From Dolomedes plantarius (Eukaryota > Arthropoda > Arachnida > Araneae > Dolomedidae), in NCBI GenBank assembly GCA_907164885.2, contig OU015496.1:137354503-137418502 (forward strand): 64,000 bases of DNA. Direction: 5' to 3'. This document shows, piece by piece, positions 63,266 to 64,000 of the stretch. The notes under the pieces are model-generated. The model saw only the letters and a list, made by a program, of their open reading frames with translations, searched no databases and was not told the origin of the DNA. Position 1 is the stretch's first letter, and each line of letters starts with the position of its first letter. The position numbers were made by a program, and so were the translations under genes.

Positions 63266-64000
63266 CCTAATTCTGTTTTTGCACGAATCTTTTTTACACG
63301 AATTTGATTTAACACGAATTCTAAAAGTATTTCATTCTCTTTTTACGCGAGCCATTTTGATTTAACACGAGCGGTCCAGTCCAATTTCTCAATTTTCTTT
63401 TTTTTTTTTTTGGTTTAAATTCTAAGAAAACAAAATTTTATTTGTGGAGTATTATTTTTGACGATAGTGTATCCAATTCTGTTTTGATTCAAGAATTCAG
63501 TCCGCAAAAACTTTTTCTTCGTTTATTCTATCAAAAATGGAGAAAATGATCCTGTTCTCAATGCAGATTTAATAAAAGAAGGTCTGGAACACTGGCCAAA
63601 AAATTGGGTAATGATTTTTTCAAACCTCACCCTAATGAGGAACGCTCTGGGAAGTTTCAATGTGAACTGAAGTTGTTAAGTGCCTCTTACAGAGAATTAT
63701 ATGACAACCTAACCAAAACACGAACACAACGGTTAATAACTGAATTTTTTCGTAAAACCGATGAATCATCAGCACCAGAGGAGACTCGTGCTGATTTTGC
63801 TCAAGAGATCACAGAAAGAATTTCATTAACTGAGGAAGAAGACGATGTCCATGACATTTCTAGTGATAACAGTGATATTCCAGTCGTACGCAAACGTATG
63901 CGCCATTTGTTGTCATAAAGTGAAAATGAATAATAAAAATAAAATTATGTGTAAAAGAGATTTTTTTTTGTTCATGACGAATATTTTTCCATTTTAAGTA
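63266..64000 (+). mobile_element. Pogo/Tigger-like element, left end and transposase tail, continues past window
   Basis: Starts CACCTAATTCTGTTTTTGCA, with (A)CACGAAT(T/C)T / AACACGA words repeated through about 63375, as in the subterminal repeats of other Tigger elements here. The right terminus is outside the window. Confidence 0.6.
63540..63918 (+). pseudogene. C-terminal part of a pogo/Tigger-type transposase
   Basis: NDPVLNADLIKEGLE in one frame is followed, after a 2-nt frameshift near 63585, by LGNDFFKPHPNEERSGKFQ, then RTQRLITEFFRKTDESSAPE, an acidic stretch (EEEDDVHDISSDNSD) and VVRKRMRHLLS before TAA 63916-63918. The QRLITEFF plus acidic tail arrangement is typical of this transposase type. 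The DNA-binding and DDE domains are absent. Confidence 0.6.

Overview
This looks like a gene-poor, AT-rich stretch of an animal nuclear genome, most likely an arthropod and probably a spider (orb-weaver type). The phylum-level call rests on the density of Tc1/mariner, pogo/Tigger, hAT and piggyBac-like DNA transposons, tRNA-derived SINEs and very long (TA)n microsatellites. The spider call is my recollection of how closely related Tc1-like transposases look; it is inference, not a database result. I find no convincing host protein-coding gene. Every protein-like open frame I can recognise is a transposase relic, and most long frames are (TA)n read as alternating Tyr/Ile.

Layout. 1-5 kb: microsatellite, a 107-bp duplication and two arrays of ~210-bp tandem repeats. 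5-14 kb: a DUF4817-type transposase relic, an internally deleted mariner with a duplicated fragment, a 296-bp inverted-repeat element, a Tc1 relic, and long anonymous AT-rich sequence. 15-21 kb: a ~300-bp satellite array split by a small inverted-repeat element, a deleted Tc1, a solo-LTR candidate and a nearly intact Tc1 whose empty target site can be read from neighbouring satellite units. 22-34 kb: four of six copies of a microsatellite-flanked repeat with a conserved GC-rich end (possibly Helitron-like), a pogo element, a hAT MITE with a perfect 8-bp target duplication and an LTR candidate. 34-45 kb: inverted-repeat MITE, a 355-bp duplication, SINEs, a tRNA-Gln-like pseudogene, a Tc1 with perfect inverted repeats, a Tigger relic and a second copy of the nearly intact Tc1. 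45-50 kb: a ~190-bp satellite array broken by a piggyBac-like element (itself carrying a Tc1), a hAT MITE and another Tc1 in one TA tract. 50-56 kb: mostly anonymous, with a SINE. 56-62 kb: back-to-back pogo/Tigger elements, one of which holds a 3.3-kb long-inverted-repeat transposon that in turn holds a SINE. 63-64 kb: the start of another pogo/Tigger element running off the window.

The most interesting object is the 3,276-bp transposon at 58793-62068. It has ~530-bp terminal inverted repeats, an 8-bp target duplication (GCTTATAA), mirrored subterminal GC motifs, and a broken transposase-like gene that I recognise as a widespread but poorly named family. Function in the window is best described as accumulated mobile DNA: coding parts are broken, and nesting gives a relative order of insertions. 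All coordinates were read by eye; boundaries without a stated target duplication are approximate.
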